DNA of 64,000 nt from Amycolatopsis benzoatilytica AK 16/65 (GCF_000383915.1 NZ_KB912942.1:193806-257805); one strand, 5' to 3'; numbered from the stretch's first letter, positions 16,620-25,213 are shown. The notes: generated by a model from the sequence alone, not told the origin. Program-made: numbers and translations.

Positions 16620-18416
16620 TCACCTCGTCCAGAACCAGCGTTGCGGCTGCAGTCCGGCGGTCGGGTCCTGGCTCACCCCGTGCAGCGCGGTGTCGATCGC
16701 CGAGACCTGGTACGGCGGGTTCGGCAGCCACAGCACCGGAAGCTGCTCGGCCAGGTAACCGCTGTAGTCGAGCATCGGCTGGTCGTCCGCGGCCAGGTTG
16801 GTGGCGGCGATCAGCTTGTCCGCCTTCGGGTCGGTGTAGCTGCCGAAGTTCGTACCGGCCCCGGTGGAGAACAGCTCCTCGCCGCTCGGGTTCGCCGGGA
16901 AGTACCAGCTGCCCTGGGTGCCGAAGTAGGACAGCTGCCAGCTGCAGGAAGCGTCCTGTGGTTCACAGGAGGTCCCGTTGGCCAGCACGGTGTTCAGCGG
17001 CTGCGCGTTGATCTTCATGTCGATGCCGACCTTCGACAGTTCCGAGCGCAGCTCCTGCATGGTGCCGTCGGTCTCGTCCGAGCCGGATTCGGTCAGCATG
17101 GTCATCGACAGCCGGGTGCCCGCGGCGATGCCCTCGCCGCATTCCGCCGGATCCGCGCAGGCGAGGACGCCGTCCGGGCCGGGCTTCCAGCCGTGGTCGG
17201 CGAGCAGCTGCCGGGACTTGTCCAAGTCGAACGGATACGGGTTGGTCTTCTGCTTGGGGGACAGGTACTTCGTGTCGTTGTCCTGGGGGACCGGGCCGTA
17301 GCCGACGCGGGCTGTGCCGCGCCAGATCACCTTCGTGATGGCGTCCTGGTCGACCGCGTGCTGGATCGCCTGCCGCACGTACAGCTGCGAGAACACCTTG
17401 CCCAGCTGCGGATTGTGGAAGTTGTACGGCGAATACGTGATGGACCAGCCGTTCCACGGTTCGACCCGGTAGCCCTGCGATTCCAGCCTCGGCCGCTGGC
17501 CGAGGTTCGACGTCGCCAGGTAGCCGTAGTCGACGCCGCCCGCGCGCAGCACGTTGTACTCCGCCGAGGAGCTGGTGAAGGTCAGGAACCGCACGGTGTC
17601 GAGCTTCGCCGGGTCCGGGCCGGTGTACTTCGGGTTCTTTCGCAGCGTCACCTCGCCGGACGTGGTGAACCCGGCCAGCGCGAACGGGCCGTTCCCGACC
17701 TTCCACAGCGGATTGGTGCCGTACGAGCCGAGCTGTTTGGCCTGTCCGACCAGGAAGTCGAAGACCCGCTTCGCGCCGGCCGGCGTGCGGTCGTGGTCGC
17801 CGACCGGGCCGTCCGCGCTGGTCTTGTCCCAGGCATGCGGCATCGGGACGATCAGGCTGAGCTGGTTGGCGGTGAACCAGTCGGGGTTGTACGCCTTGTC
17901 CAGGGTGAGCGTGAAGGTGCGGGCGTCGGCGGCGTGGAAACCGGTGATGCTGTCCGGAATCAGGCCCTTCGAGTACTTGCCCCAGTTGTCCTTGCCCGCC
18001 CGGGCGAGGTTGAGCCAGAACTCGACGTCGCGAGTGGTCACCTGCTCGCCGGTAGACCAGCTCAGCGGCTTGAGCGTGATCGTCACGGTCTTGCCGTCGG
18101 GGGAGTAGCTCGGCGGGTTGGCGGCGCTGGCGGCGTCGTCGAGGGTGACCGAGCCGGAGCTGCCGTCGTAGCTGTACAGCGGCACGTACAGGGTCGAGCG
18201 GACCATCGCGTTGTACGACCCGCCGTAGCCGGGGATCGAGAACGGCATGATCCAGTTCGGGGTCGCCGACGGCGGCAGCGCGAACCGCACGGTACCGCCG
18301 GCTTTTGGCGCGCCGGAGCCGCCGCCGTGCTGTTCCCGGCTCGCCGCGCACCCGGACAACGCGAGCGCGGCGGCAAGCGTGACCCCGAGCGCGGCGCGCC
18401 ACGGGCGTCGAGCCAT
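16620..18416 (-). CDS. Extracellular solute-binding lipoprotein, family 5 (DppA/OppA type)
   Basis: 598-residue family-5 binding protein. The N-terminus MARRPWRAALGV...ALSGC has a lipobox with Cys at about residue 22, so it is lipid-anchored outside the membrane. The body keeps family landmarks such as GTVRFALPPS, DVEFWLNLAR, GNGPFALAGF and YVRQAIQHAVDQDAI. ATG 18416 is chosen because GGGAAG lies 8 nt upstream; GTG 18425 and ATG 18422 are in frame but too close to it. It is the first gene of the importer operon, divergent from a ROK repressor. Family-5 proteins bind peptides, nickel chelates, or sugar-containing oligomers. Confidence 0.92.
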   Translation of the reverse strand: MARRPWRAALGVTLAAALALSGCAASREQHGGGSGAPKAGGTVRFALPPSATPNWIMPFSIPGYGGSYNAMVRSTLYVPLYSYDGSSGSVTLDDAASAANPPSYSPDGKTVTITLKPLSWSTGEQVTTRDVEFWLNLARAGKDNWGKYSKGLIPDSITGFHAADARTFTLTLDKAYNPDWFTANQLSLIVPMPHAWDKTSADGPVGDHDRTPAGAKRVFDFLVGQAKQLGSYGTNPLWKVGNGPFALAGFTTSGEVTLRKNPKYTGPDPAKLDTVRFLTFTSSSAEYNVLRAGGVDYGYLATSNLGQRPRLESQGYRVEPWNGWSITYSPYNFHNPQLGKVFSQLYVRQAIQHAVDQDAITKVIWRGTARVGYGPVPQDNDTKYLSPKQKTNPYPFDLDKSRQLLADHGWKPGPDGVLACADPAECGEGIAAGTRLSMTMLTESGSDETDGTMQELRSELSKVGIDMKINAQPLNTVLANGTSCEPQDASCSWQLSYFGTQGSWYFPANPSGEELFSTGAGTNFGSYTDPKADKLIAATNLAADDQPMLDYSGYLAEQLPVLWLPNPPYQVSAIDTALHGVSQDPTAGLQPQRWFWTR

Positions 18417-18433
18417 TCGCATCACTTCCCATT

Positions 18434-18446
18434 ACTTGCAACAAGT
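18434..18446. promoter_or_regulatory. Inverted repeat between the importer operon and the ROK regulator
   Basis: ACTTG-CAA-CAAGT lies 18 bp upstream of the binding-protein start, inside the 159-bp divergent intergenic region. It is a candidate operator for the ROK repressor. The evidence is symmetry and position only. Confidence 0.35.
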
Positions 18447-18575
18447 CTGATGAAAGTCATCGACCAGGGACTCTGCCTCGTTCTGGCTGTGGGGTAATGT
18501 CGCACGGGTCGTGGGAAATGCCAAGGCATCTGGTTTACGGTTTAGTTACATCAGATCTGGTTAAAGAGGTGTCCG

Positions 18576-19712
18576 ATGGACCCGTTGCGGTTGTTGCGGC
18601 TGGTCGCGCACGGCCATGCGACGTCGCGAATGGACCTGGCCCGCGCGCTCGGACTGCCGCAGTCGACGGTGTCGGTGCGCATCCAAGCGCTGATCGCGGC
18701 GGGCGTGCTGAGCGAGTCCGGCGAGGGCCGGTCCGCGGGCGGACGGCGGCCGAAGCTGTTGACCGTCAACGCCGATTTCGGGCATGTCTGGGCGGCCGAC
18801 GTCGGGTCGAAGCACGTCCGGATCGGCGCGCTGGACATCGCGGGCAATCTGCTGCAGGTGCACGAGCGGCCGCTGGAGATCGGTCAGGAGCCGCGCGAAC
18901 TGGTCGCGGCTTTCGTGGCGGTGACGCGCGAGGTGATGGCGAACGCGGACTGCCCGGGCCGTCCGCTCGGGCTCGGCGTCGCGTTCCCCGGTCCGGTCGA
19001 CGTGCGCACCGGCACCATCACGCTGCCGTCGCGGATGCCCGGCTGGCGCGGGTTCCCGGTGCGGGAAGCGCTCGCGGAGCACTTCGAGCTGCCGGTGGTC
19101 GTGGACAACGACGCGAACATGCTGGCACTGGGCGAATCCGTGGCGGGCCCGCCCGGCCGGACCCTGCTGGTGGTGAAAGCCGGTACCGGCATCGGGTCCG
19201 GCATCGTGCTGGGCGGCGAGCTGTACCGCGGTCGCGCCGGGGTCGCCGGCGACATCAGCCATGTGCGGGTGGCGGCCGCCGAAGACCAGCCGTGCACCTG
19301 CGGCAACCGCGGCTGTCTGGAAGTGGTGGCCAGCGGTGCCGCGCTCGTCGCGCAGTTGCAGGCGCAAGGATTGCAGCTGGAGACCACAGTGCAGGTGATG
19401 GCCACCGCCGAGGACGGCCATCCCGAGGCGACCACGGCGGTGCGGCGCGCGGGCTTGCGGCTCGGCGAGGTGCTGGCCACCGTGGTCAACTTCAGCAACC
19501 CGGACGAGGTGCTGCTGGGCGGCGCGCTGTCCGGCTCGGAAGCGTTCGTCGCGGCCGTCCGCGGCGCGCTGTACGAACGATGTCTTCCCCTGGCCACCAG
19601 GGAACTGCGGATCGACCGGGTGCGCTTCGGGGCGGACGCGGGGCTTTACGGCGCGGGTGCGCTCGCGCTGGACGCGGTGTTCGAGCAAGCGATCAAACGG
19701 AGTGGACGATGA
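18576..19712 (+). CDS. ROK-family transcriptional repressor (NagC/XylR type)
   Basis: 378-residue ROK regulator. A winged helix-turn-helix at residues 1-70 (MDLARALGLPQSTVSVRIQ) is followed by a ROK sugar-binding domain with DVGSKHVRIG, VVDNDANM and the complete zinc motif CTCGNRGCLE. It faces away from the importer operon and overlaps the M81 peptidase gene by 4 bp (ATGA), so it probably controls both directions. The ligand is probably a sugar or sugar phosphate made by the ROK kinase at 12329; this is inference. Confidence 0.9.
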   Translation: MDPLRLLRLVAHGHATSRMDLARALGLPQSTVSVRIQALIAAGVLSESGEGRSAGGRRPKLLTVNADFGHVWAADVGSKHVRIGALDIAGNLLQVHERPLEIGQEPRELVAAFVAVTREVMANADCPGRPLGLGVAFPGPVDVRTGTITLPSRMPGWRGFPVREALAEHFELPVVVDNDANMLALGESVAGPPGRTLLVVKAGTGIGSGIVLGGELYRGRAGVAGDISHVRVAAAEDQPCTCGNRGCLEVVASGAALVAQLQAQGLQLETTVQVMATAEDGHPEATTAVRRAGLRLGEVLATVVNFSNPDEVLLGGALSGSEAFVAAVRGALYERCLPLATRELRIDRVRFGADAGLYGAGALALDAVFEQAIKRSGR

Positions 19713-21163
19713 AGAAGCTGCGGGTCGGGATCACCGGAATCGCCATCGAATCGAGCACCTTCTCCCCGCATCGTTCCACAGTGGACGACTTCCGGGTGCT
19801 CCGCGGCGACGACCTGCTGGCCCGGTACGACTTCCTCGGCGCGAACTGGGCCGCGGGGGTCGAGTGGGTCCCGCTCGTCGACGCCCGGTCGCTTCCCGGC
19901 GGCGCGGTCACCCAGGAGGCGTACACCGAGCTGTCCGGAGAAATCCTGGACCGGCTGCGCTCCGCGGGTGAGCTGGACGGCCTGTTCTTCGACATCCACG
20001 GTGCGATGAGCGTGGTCGGCCGGTCCGATGTGGAGGCTTCGCTGGCGCGGGAGATCCGCACGATCCTCGGTCCGGACGTGCTGGTATCGGCGTCGATGGA
20101 CTTGCACGGCAACGTTTCGCGGGAACTGGCTGACGCGCTCGACCTGATCACCTGCTACCGGATGGCCCCGCACGAGGACGCTTGGGAGACCCGCGAGCGA
20201 GCGGCGCGGAACCTGGTCGCCCGGCTGCGTTCCGGCGGCCGCCCGAAGAAGGCGTGGGTGCAGGTCCCGGTGCTGCTGCCGGGGGAGAAGACCAGCACCC
20301 GGCTCGAACCGGCGAAGAGCATCTATGCGGCCGTGGAAGAAGTCGAGGCGCTGGAGGGCGTCCTGGACGCGGCGATCTGGGTCGGCTATGCCTGGGCAGA
20401 CGAGCCGCGCTGCCAGGCCGCGGTGGTGGTGATGGGCGACGACACCGAGCAGATCGCCAAGGAAGCGCAGTATCTGGCTCAGTCCTATTGGGACGCTCGA
20501 AAGGACTTCGCGTTCGTCGCGCCGACCGGCACGCTGCCGGAATGCCTCGCTCAGGCGGTCGCCTCCGAAGCGCGGCCGTTCTTCATCAGCGATTCCGGTG
20601 ACAACCCGACAGCCGGCGGTGCCGGGGACACGTCGTGGAGTTTGGACGTTCTGCTCCGTACTCCCGCCGTCGTGGACTCGGCGCTGTCCACTGTGTACGC
20701 AGCGATTGTGGACCCGGCCGCGGTCGCGGTTGCGGTAGCCGCCGGGGTCGGCGCGACGGTGTCGGTTGAGCTGGGCGGGAAAGTCGACTCCGGCCCGCAC
20801 GGTCCGGTCGCACTGACCGGGGAGGTCGCAGCGATTGACACCGACGATCCGGTGGCCGGAACCGCGGTCGTGTTCGCGGTCGGCGGCCTGCGCGTGATCG
20901 TGACCGCGCGGCGGAAGCCCTACCACCTCGAATCCGACTTCCGCGCGCTCGGCTTGCACCCGCGCGAGGCGGACGTGGTGATCGTGAAGATCGGCTACCT
21001 GGAACCGGAGCTGTACGACATGGCCGCGGACTGGTTGCTGGCCCTCACCCCGGGCGGCGTGGACCAGGACCTGCTGCGGCTGGGCCACCAGGGCATCGAG
21101 CGTCCGATGTTCCCGTTCGATCCGGAGATGCCGGCCCCGGCGCTGGCACCGGAAGTCCTCTGA
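19709..21163 (+). CDS. M81-family metallopeptidase (MlrC/microcystinase C-like)
   Basis: 484-residue M81 peptidase. The N-terminal M81 domain shows GIAIESSTFSPHRS and the metal-binding regions DIHGAMSV, SMDLHGNVS and YRMAPHEDAWET; the MlrC C-terminal domain starts near ISDSGDNPTAGG. MlrC cleaves linearised microcystin, but most members have unknown peptide or amide substrates. It is translationally coupled to the ROK repressor and divergent from the importer. A role in hydrolysing the imported compound is therefore likely. Its 3' end overlaps a convergent gene. Confidence 0.88.
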   Translation: MKKLRVGITGIAIESSTFSPHRSTVDDFRVLRGDDLLARYDFLGANWAAGVEWVPLVDARSLPGGAVTQEAYTELSGEILDRLRSAGELDGLFFDIHGAMSVVGRSDVEASLAREIRTILGPDVLVSASMDLHGNVSRELADALDLITCYRMAPHEDAWETRERAARNLVARLRSGGRPKKAWVQVPVLLPGEKTSTRLEPAKSIYAAVEEVEALEGVLDAAIWVGYAWADEPRCQAAVVVMGDDTEQIAKEAQYLAQSYWDARKDFAFVAPTGTLPECLAQAVASEARPFFISDSGDNPTAGGAGDTSWSLDVLLRTPAVVDSALSTVYAAIVDPAAVAVAVAAGVGATVSVELGGKVDSGPHGPVALTGEVAAIDTDDPVAGTAVVFAVGGLRVIVTARRKPYHLESDFRALGLHPREADVVIVKIGYLEPELYDMAADWLLALTPGGVDQDLLRLGHQGIERPMFPFDPEMPAPALAPEVL

Positions 21164-21536
21164 GCCCGGCGGCGATCAGTACGCCGAAAGCGACGTGATC
21201 CAGCCACTGCGGCCCGCGCGGCAGTGCCCGGATCGCCGGGTTCCTCCGGCCGAGCAGTTCCAGATCCAGCAGTGCGATGACCGCCCCGGCGGCCGCTCCG
21301 TCCACGAGCCGGAGCGGCCGCCGCCGGTCGATCCGCGCGAGAACCGCGGCCCAGAACGCGGACACCGCGACGTGCGCGACCAGTCCCCGAAGCAGGCCGC
21401 CGCGCCCGCCCGGCAGCAGCGTCCCGGCCGCCCGGGTCGCCGCGAGAAGGTCACTGTGGGTGAACGCGGCGTGCGCGGTCGACGGCAAACCACTGCCCAC
21501 CGCCGCCACTGTCCAGGCTCGTAAACCGTTCCTCAC
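21045..21536 (-). CDS. Conserved membrane protein of unknown function
   Basis: 163-residue protein with about three hydrophobic segments: WTVAAVGSGLPSTAHA, VAHVAVSAFWAAVLARI and VDGAAAGAVIALLDLELLG. The GLPSTAHA...LLAATRAAGTLL pattern resembles actinobacterial membrane proteins without assigned function. The last 40 residues are Pro/Gly rich and lie antisense to the M81 peptidase 3' end (119-bp convergent overlap), so the natural C-terminus may have been extended. No function can be given. Confidence 0.6.
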   Translation of the reverse strand: MRNGLRAWTVAAVGSGLPSTAHAAFTHSDLLAATRAAGTLLPGGRGGLLRGLVAHVAVSAFWAAVLARIDRRRPLRLVDGAAAGAVIALLDLELLGRRNPAIRALPRGPQWLDHVAFGVLIAAGLRGLPVPAPGPASPDRTGTSDARCPGGPAAAGPGPRRPG

Positions 21537-21557
21537 CGGTCAAGACTAACCCGATCC

Positions 21558-21588
21558 TTGACATGCAGTCGATTGCCTGCCTTACTTT
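21558..21588 (+). promoter_or_regulatory. Promoter of the ArsR-SRPBCC gene, leaderless start
   Basis: TTGACA at 21558-21563 and TACTTT at 21583-21588 are separated by 19 bp. The predicted transcription start coincides with GTG 21593. This argues for the GTG over the ATG at 21563, which lies inside the -35 box. Confidence 0.6.
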
Positions 21589-21592
21589 AGGT

Positions 21593-22366
21593 GTGCAACC
21601 GGACCTGGATCTCCTCTTCAAGGCGCTGGCCGATCCGACCCGGCGCTACCTGCTCGACCAGCTGCGCCAGGAGAACGGCCAGACCCTGGGCGAACTGTGC
21701 CGCCGCCTCGACATGACGCGGCAGTCGGCGACCCAGCACCTGGCCGTGCTGGAGGCGGCGAATCTGGTCAGCACGGTCCGCCGCGGCCGGGAGAAGCTGC
21801 ACTACCTCAACCCGGTGCCGTTGCACGAAATGCAGGAACGCTGGGTGGGGCGGTTCGAAGAGCCCCGTCTGCGTGCACTGAGCACCCTGAAGCGACGAGC
21901 CGAGGACACTATGAGCGACAAGCCGAGTTTCGTGTACACCACCTACATCGAGGCCTCTCCGGAGCGCGTCTGGGAGGCGCTCACCGACGCGGACCTGACC
22001 GCGCGGTACTGGGGCCACCGCAACGAATCCGAAAACTGGCAGGTCGGGTCCCGCTGGGCGCACGTCCGCATCGACGGCTCGGGGGTCGAGGACGTCTACG
22101 GCGAGATCATCGAGGCAGTCCCGCCGAAGCGGCTCGTGCAGACCTGGCGCGACCCGAACGGCCCGGCCGATCAGGCCCCGTCCAAAGTGGAGTACGACCT
22201 GGAAGAGCGCGACGGCGTCGTGCGGCTGACCGTTACCCACACCGACCTGTTCGACGCGCAGGCGCACCGCGACGTCTCCGGCGGCTGGCCGGCCGTGCTG
22301 TCGAACCTGAAGTCGTTCCTGGAGCGGGGAAAGCCGATGTCGGTCGACCCGTGGACAGTGGGCTGA
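21593..22366 (+). CDS. ArsR-type HTH fused to a SRPBCC/AHSA1 domain
   Basis: 257-residue two-domain protein. Residues 1-100 form an ArsR-like winged helix (LFKALADPTRRYLLDQL, SATQHLAVLEAANLV). After a short linker, residues about 110-250 form an AHSA1/SRPBCC hydrophobic-pocket domain (TTYIEASPERVWEALTDADLTARYWG). Such fusions normally occur as two adjacent genes. The pocket may sense a ligand for the HTH or act as a separate activity. GTG 21593 is chosen because a good -10/-35 pair ends just before it. Confidence 0.85.
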   Translation: MQPDLDLLFKALADPTRRYLLDQLRQENGQTLGELCRRLDMTRQSATQHLAVLEAANLVSTVRRGREKLHYLNPVPLHEMQERWVGRFEEPRLRALSTLKRRAEDTMSDKPSFVYTTYIEASPERVWEALTDADLTARYWGHRNESENWQVGSRWAHVRIDGSGVEDVYGEIIEAVPPKRLVQTWRDPNGPADQAPSKVEYDLEERDGVVRLTVTHTDLFDAQAHRDVSGGWPAVLSNLKSFLERGKPMSVDPWTVG

Positions 22367-22661
22367 GCTGCTTGGCCGAGCCTTCGTAGCTGCCGCGACG
22401 AAGCGCTTCAAGAAGAAGTACCTCAGCGCGGTCGGCACTGAACCGGTTGCCCCGCTCCGCCGCGGCGCAGGTCGTGGTGGTGCGGAGGTGCAGCCGGGCA
22501 TCCAGGGGAACAAAACGACGACCGCGACTGTTCGAACAGGTAGCAGGCGCACGACCCGGGCACCGGGCGCGGCGAAGTCGCGCGTCCGGTCCGGTGGGTG
22601 GATCGATCGCCAGACGGCCGCTAGCGTCGCATGATTCTGTCCGCGTTATGGCGGAACTGCC

Positions 22662-22715
22662 GTGAAGGGGCCCTTGCCGGACTTAGATTCCCTCAAGGGG
22701 CCCTTCACGGACCTG
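22662..22715. repeat. 30-bp family A copy 3 with conserved flank
   Basis: Two units, GTGAAGGGGCCCTTGCCGGA and then CCCTCAAGGGGCCCTTCACGG. The 46 bp to the left match, in reverse complement, the DNA next to the copy at 63001: the blocks TTCACGGCAGTTCCGC and GCGGACAG are shared. Confidence 0.75.
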
Positions 22716-22736
22716 GGGGCCGCGCCTTCGCCGGCG

Positions 22737-22890
22737 GATCACGAGACTGGCGACGCCGCCGCGGATCACGAGACTAGCGACGCCGCCGCAGCGAACGTGA
22801 CTAGCGACGCCGCCGCGGCGAACGTGACGAGCGCGCCGCCGCGGCGAACGTGACGAGCGACGCCGCCGCGGCGAACGTGACGAGCGCGGC
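22737..22890. repeat. 27-bp GC-rich tandem array
   Basis: Five to six head-to-tail units of about 27 bp, each ending in (AG)CGACGCCGCCGC. The first two begin GATCACGAGACT and the later ones GCGAACGTGACT/G. One unit lacks a base (26 bp), so an open frame cannot run through, which argues against coding. It lies 317 bp upstream of the rho-like start. Confidence 0.85.
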
Positions 22891-23206
22891 GGCAAGCGAG
22901 AGCGCGCCGGGTGAGCCGCCGCCGAAGGCGCAGCCTGCCACCGCACTGGGCGTGGAAGCTGTGGCCGCCGACATAGCCACTTGTGGCCGATGCTGTCGGC
23001 AGGCTACAGTGGCGGGCATAACCGGGTAGCTGGCATCGCCACCCCGATGATTTCTCCGGAAGCTCTTGTTTCCGTGTTCCGCAGCGCGAGCCGTATCGCA
23101 CCGCGTATTCCGAAGCAGGCCGTCCGGCCGCTTCGCTGTTCGGCGATCCGCCCTCCCGGCGATCCGCCTCCCGGCGTAGATCGCCCACCTCCAGAAGGAC
23201 AATCTC

Positions 23207-24271
23207 ATGACTCAGCAAGGCATTCTCGATGTGCGCGGCAAGACCGCCGCGCTCGGCTACCACCCCGGTGGCCCGTCCGTCCCGTATGCGCTCGTTCGCG
23301 AGCACGGCCTCCGTCGCGGCGACGAAATCGTCCTCGACGCGGGCGAGCTGCGTTCGGTGAACGGGGCCGAACCCGGCACCTCGCGTGCCGAGTTCACTCA
23401 GCTCACCCCGATTCACCCGAACGAACGGCTGGTGCTCGAAACGACCCGGCACCAGCTCACCACTCGGGTACTCGACCTCGTCGCCCCGCTCGGCAAGGGC
23501 CAGCGCGCACTGATCGTCGCACCGCCGCGCACCGGGAAAACCTCGGTGCTGCAAGCGATCGCGCAGGGCGTCGCGATCAACCACCCGGAAGCGCATCTGA
23601 TGGTGCTGCTCGCCGACGAGCGGCCGGAGGAGGTCACGGAGATGCGCCGCACCGTGCACGGCGAGGTCGTGGCATCCACTTTCGACCGCAAACCGGGCGA
23701 GCACACGGCAGTGGCGGAACTCGCGCTGGAACGAGCGAAACGGCTCGTGGAGACTGGCCGGGACGTCGTGCTGCTGCTCGATTCGCTGACCCGCCTCGGC
23801 CGTGCCTACAACCTGGCCGGCCGCCCGTCCGGCCGGATCCTGTCCGGCGGCGTCGACGCCGCCGCGGTGCATCCGATGAAGAAGATCCTTGGTGCGGCAA
23901 GGAACATCGAGGGCGGCGGCTCGCTCACCATCGTCGCGACCGCCCTGGTCGGCACCGGTTCGCTCGCCGACACGCTCTTCTTCGAAGAGCTCAAGAGCAC
24001 CGGCAATTCGGAACTGCGCCTCGACCGGGTGCTCGCCGACCACCGGCTGTTCCCCGCCGTGGACTTCTTCGCCTCCGGCACCCGCCGCGAGGAACTGCTT
24101 CTCCCGCCCGCGGAACTCGCGGTGATGTCCGAAGTCCGGCGCGCGTTGTCCGGACAGGACCCGAAACGCGCCGCGGAACAGTTCCTGGACCAGGTTCGCA
24201 CGACCAGGTCGAACGCGGAATTCGTCGCCAGGGTAAGCGCTTCGCTCATCCCGGTCGCCCGCGCGGCATAA
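23207..24271 (+). CDS. Short Rho-like transcription termination factor paralogue
   Basis: 354-residue RecA-type RNA helicase closely resembling Rho from the end of its RNA-binding domain onward. Visible elements are LTPIHPNERL, Walker A APPRTGKTS (usual APPKAGKT), LLADERPEEVTEMRR, Walker B VVLLLDSLTRL, Q-loop LSGGVDAAA, R-loop region TGNSEL and LADHRLFPAVD. Actinobacterial housekeeping Rho is about 600-700 residues; the N-terminal helix bundle and insert are absent. The cold-shock domain is shortened and lacks the usual GFGFLR RNP1 motif. An AGAAGGA site precedes ATG 23207. Hexamer ATPase activity is likely; RNA loading may differ. Confidence 0.85.
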   Translation: MTQQGILDVRGKTAALGYHPGGPSVPYALVREHGLRRGDEIVLDAGELRSVNGAEPGTSRAEFTQLTPIHPNERLVLETTRHQLTTRVLDLVAPLGKGQRALIVAPPRTGKTSVLQAIAQGVAINHPEAHLMVLLADERPEEVTEMRRTVHGEVVASTFDRKPGEHTAVAELALERAKRLVETGRDVVLLLDSLTRLGRAYNLAGRPSGRILSGGVDAAAVHPMKKILGAARNIEGGGSLTIVATALVGTGSLADTLFFEELKSTGNSELRLDRVLADHRLFPAVDFFASGTRREELLLPPAELAVMSEVRRALSGQDPKRAAEQFLDQVRTTRSNAEFVARVSASLIPVARAA

Positions 24272-24286
24272 GGTGCGGAGTGCACA

Positions 24287-24391
24287 ACGCCCGCGCGCGA
24301 TGTGCTGGTACGGCTGGGTTTCGCCTACCAGCACGACATTAAGCACCGCGGCGAACCGTTCGCGTTCTCCGAACTCTCCCTCGGCGGCTGA
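24287..24391 (+). pseudogene. C-terminal remnant of a GNAT acetyltransferase
   Basis: The frame ending at 24391 translates as a fragment with LVRLGFAYQHDIKHRGEPF. This resembles the last strand-helix of RimJ/RimL-type GNAT enzymes (VLxxLGFxYxxxIxHRGEP). No start codon or acetyl-CoA motif precedes it. It is too short to be functional and sits just after the rho-like gene. Confidence 0.4.
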
Positions 24392-24478
24392 ACGTTCCGG
24401 CACGCCAGACCCCAGCGAGAACCGGCGCCGTGCCCGTTCTGCTGAGACACGACACCGGTTCCCGGAGAACCCCGCGGA

Positions 24479-25213
24479 TTAGGGGATAACGCGGTTGCGC
24501 AGATTGTTCGGGTACGGGCCTTCGCCGTGGATGCTCAGTTCGCGGGCGACGTCGAAGGTGTAGAACGGGTGCGAGGTGAAGTAGCCGTTGAGGTCGCCGA
24601 TGTTGCTCATGAAGCAGATGCCGTCGGCGTGACCGGCGGCGTTCGGGCCGTTGCACAGGCTGAGCGTCGGGTATTTGAAGCCGTCAACCGGCCGCAGACC
24701 GGATCCGCCGGGGCCGGGGACCGGGAGGTGCCCGATGAGCCCGCCCGGATCGCCTGGCCAGTTGGATTCCTGTGCCTGACGACGGCCGTCCGAGAACAGG
24801 ATGCCCTGGATGTTGCGCCCGGGCGGCTCGGTTTCCAGCACGGTGCCGGCGACCAGCGCGCCGAGGCTGAACCCGGCGATATAGACCTTCGTGTCCAGGT
24901 CGCAATGCGACTTCACATACAGGTTGTACAACGCGGTGCGCAGGTTCGCGACGCCGGTGTCGACGTCGGTGTAGAGGTTGATGTCGCTTTCCGCGTTGGG
25001 ATAAGGAATGCGGACCGGATTCACCCCGGCAGGGGCGTGGTCCAGCATCTCGTGACCCCCGTCCCGGTATCCCGGAACCACGAACATGACCGGCCCGCAC
25101 GCGTTCGCCGTCCGCGCCGGAGCGGCGGTCGCGGCGGTGGTTCCGGTCGCGGCGAGCAAACTCCAGAGCGTCAGCACCGCTGCCGCGGCGCGCCACCTTC
25201 TCCTGAAATACAT
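24479..25213 (-). CDS. Secreted alpha/beta hydrolase, cutinase/PE-PPE-like
   Basis: 244-residue exported serine hydrolase. After a signal peptide (RRRWRAAAAVLTLWSLLAATG, cleaved near ATAAPA), the core shows GPVMFVVPGYRDGG and the nucleophile elbow GFSLGA (Ser about residue 125). The tail has HPFYTFD, which may hold the catalytic His. The fold and size resemble cutinase or the PE-PPE hydrolase domain of mycobacteria. ATG 25213 begins the signal peptide. Lipid ester or polyester cleavage outside the cell is likely; the substrate is unknown. Confidence 0.72.
   Translation of the reverse strand: MYFRRRWRAAAAVLTLWSLLAATGTTAATAAPARTANACGPVMFVVPGYRDGGHEMLDHAPAGVNPVRIPYPNAESDINLYTDVDTGVANLRTALYNLYVKSHCDLDTKVYIAGFSLGALVAGTVLETEPPGRNIQGILFSDGRRQAQESNWPGDPGGLIGHLPVPGPGGSGLRPVDGFKYPTLSLCNGPNAAGHADGICFMSNIGDLNGYFTSHPFYTFDVARELSIHGEGPYPNNLRNRVIP

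Larger units (their letters stand above)
22367..23206. other. 840-bp gap without a gene upstream of the rho paralogue
   Basis: No supported coding sequence. 22367-22615 is GC-rich DNA with short open frames and no homology cue. 22616-22715 holds a family A element with a flank shared with 63101-63154. 22737-22890 is a 27-bp tandem array. 22900-23206 is the leader of the rho-like gene. This is the longest non-coding stretch in the window. Confidence 0.75.

Noticed and set aside
22662..22853. 63-codon plus-strand frame with 9-residue repeats (DHETSDAAA, ANVTSDAAA)
   Set aside because: It is the translation of the 27-bp array and a family A unit; a 26-bp unit breaks the frame and there is no homology.
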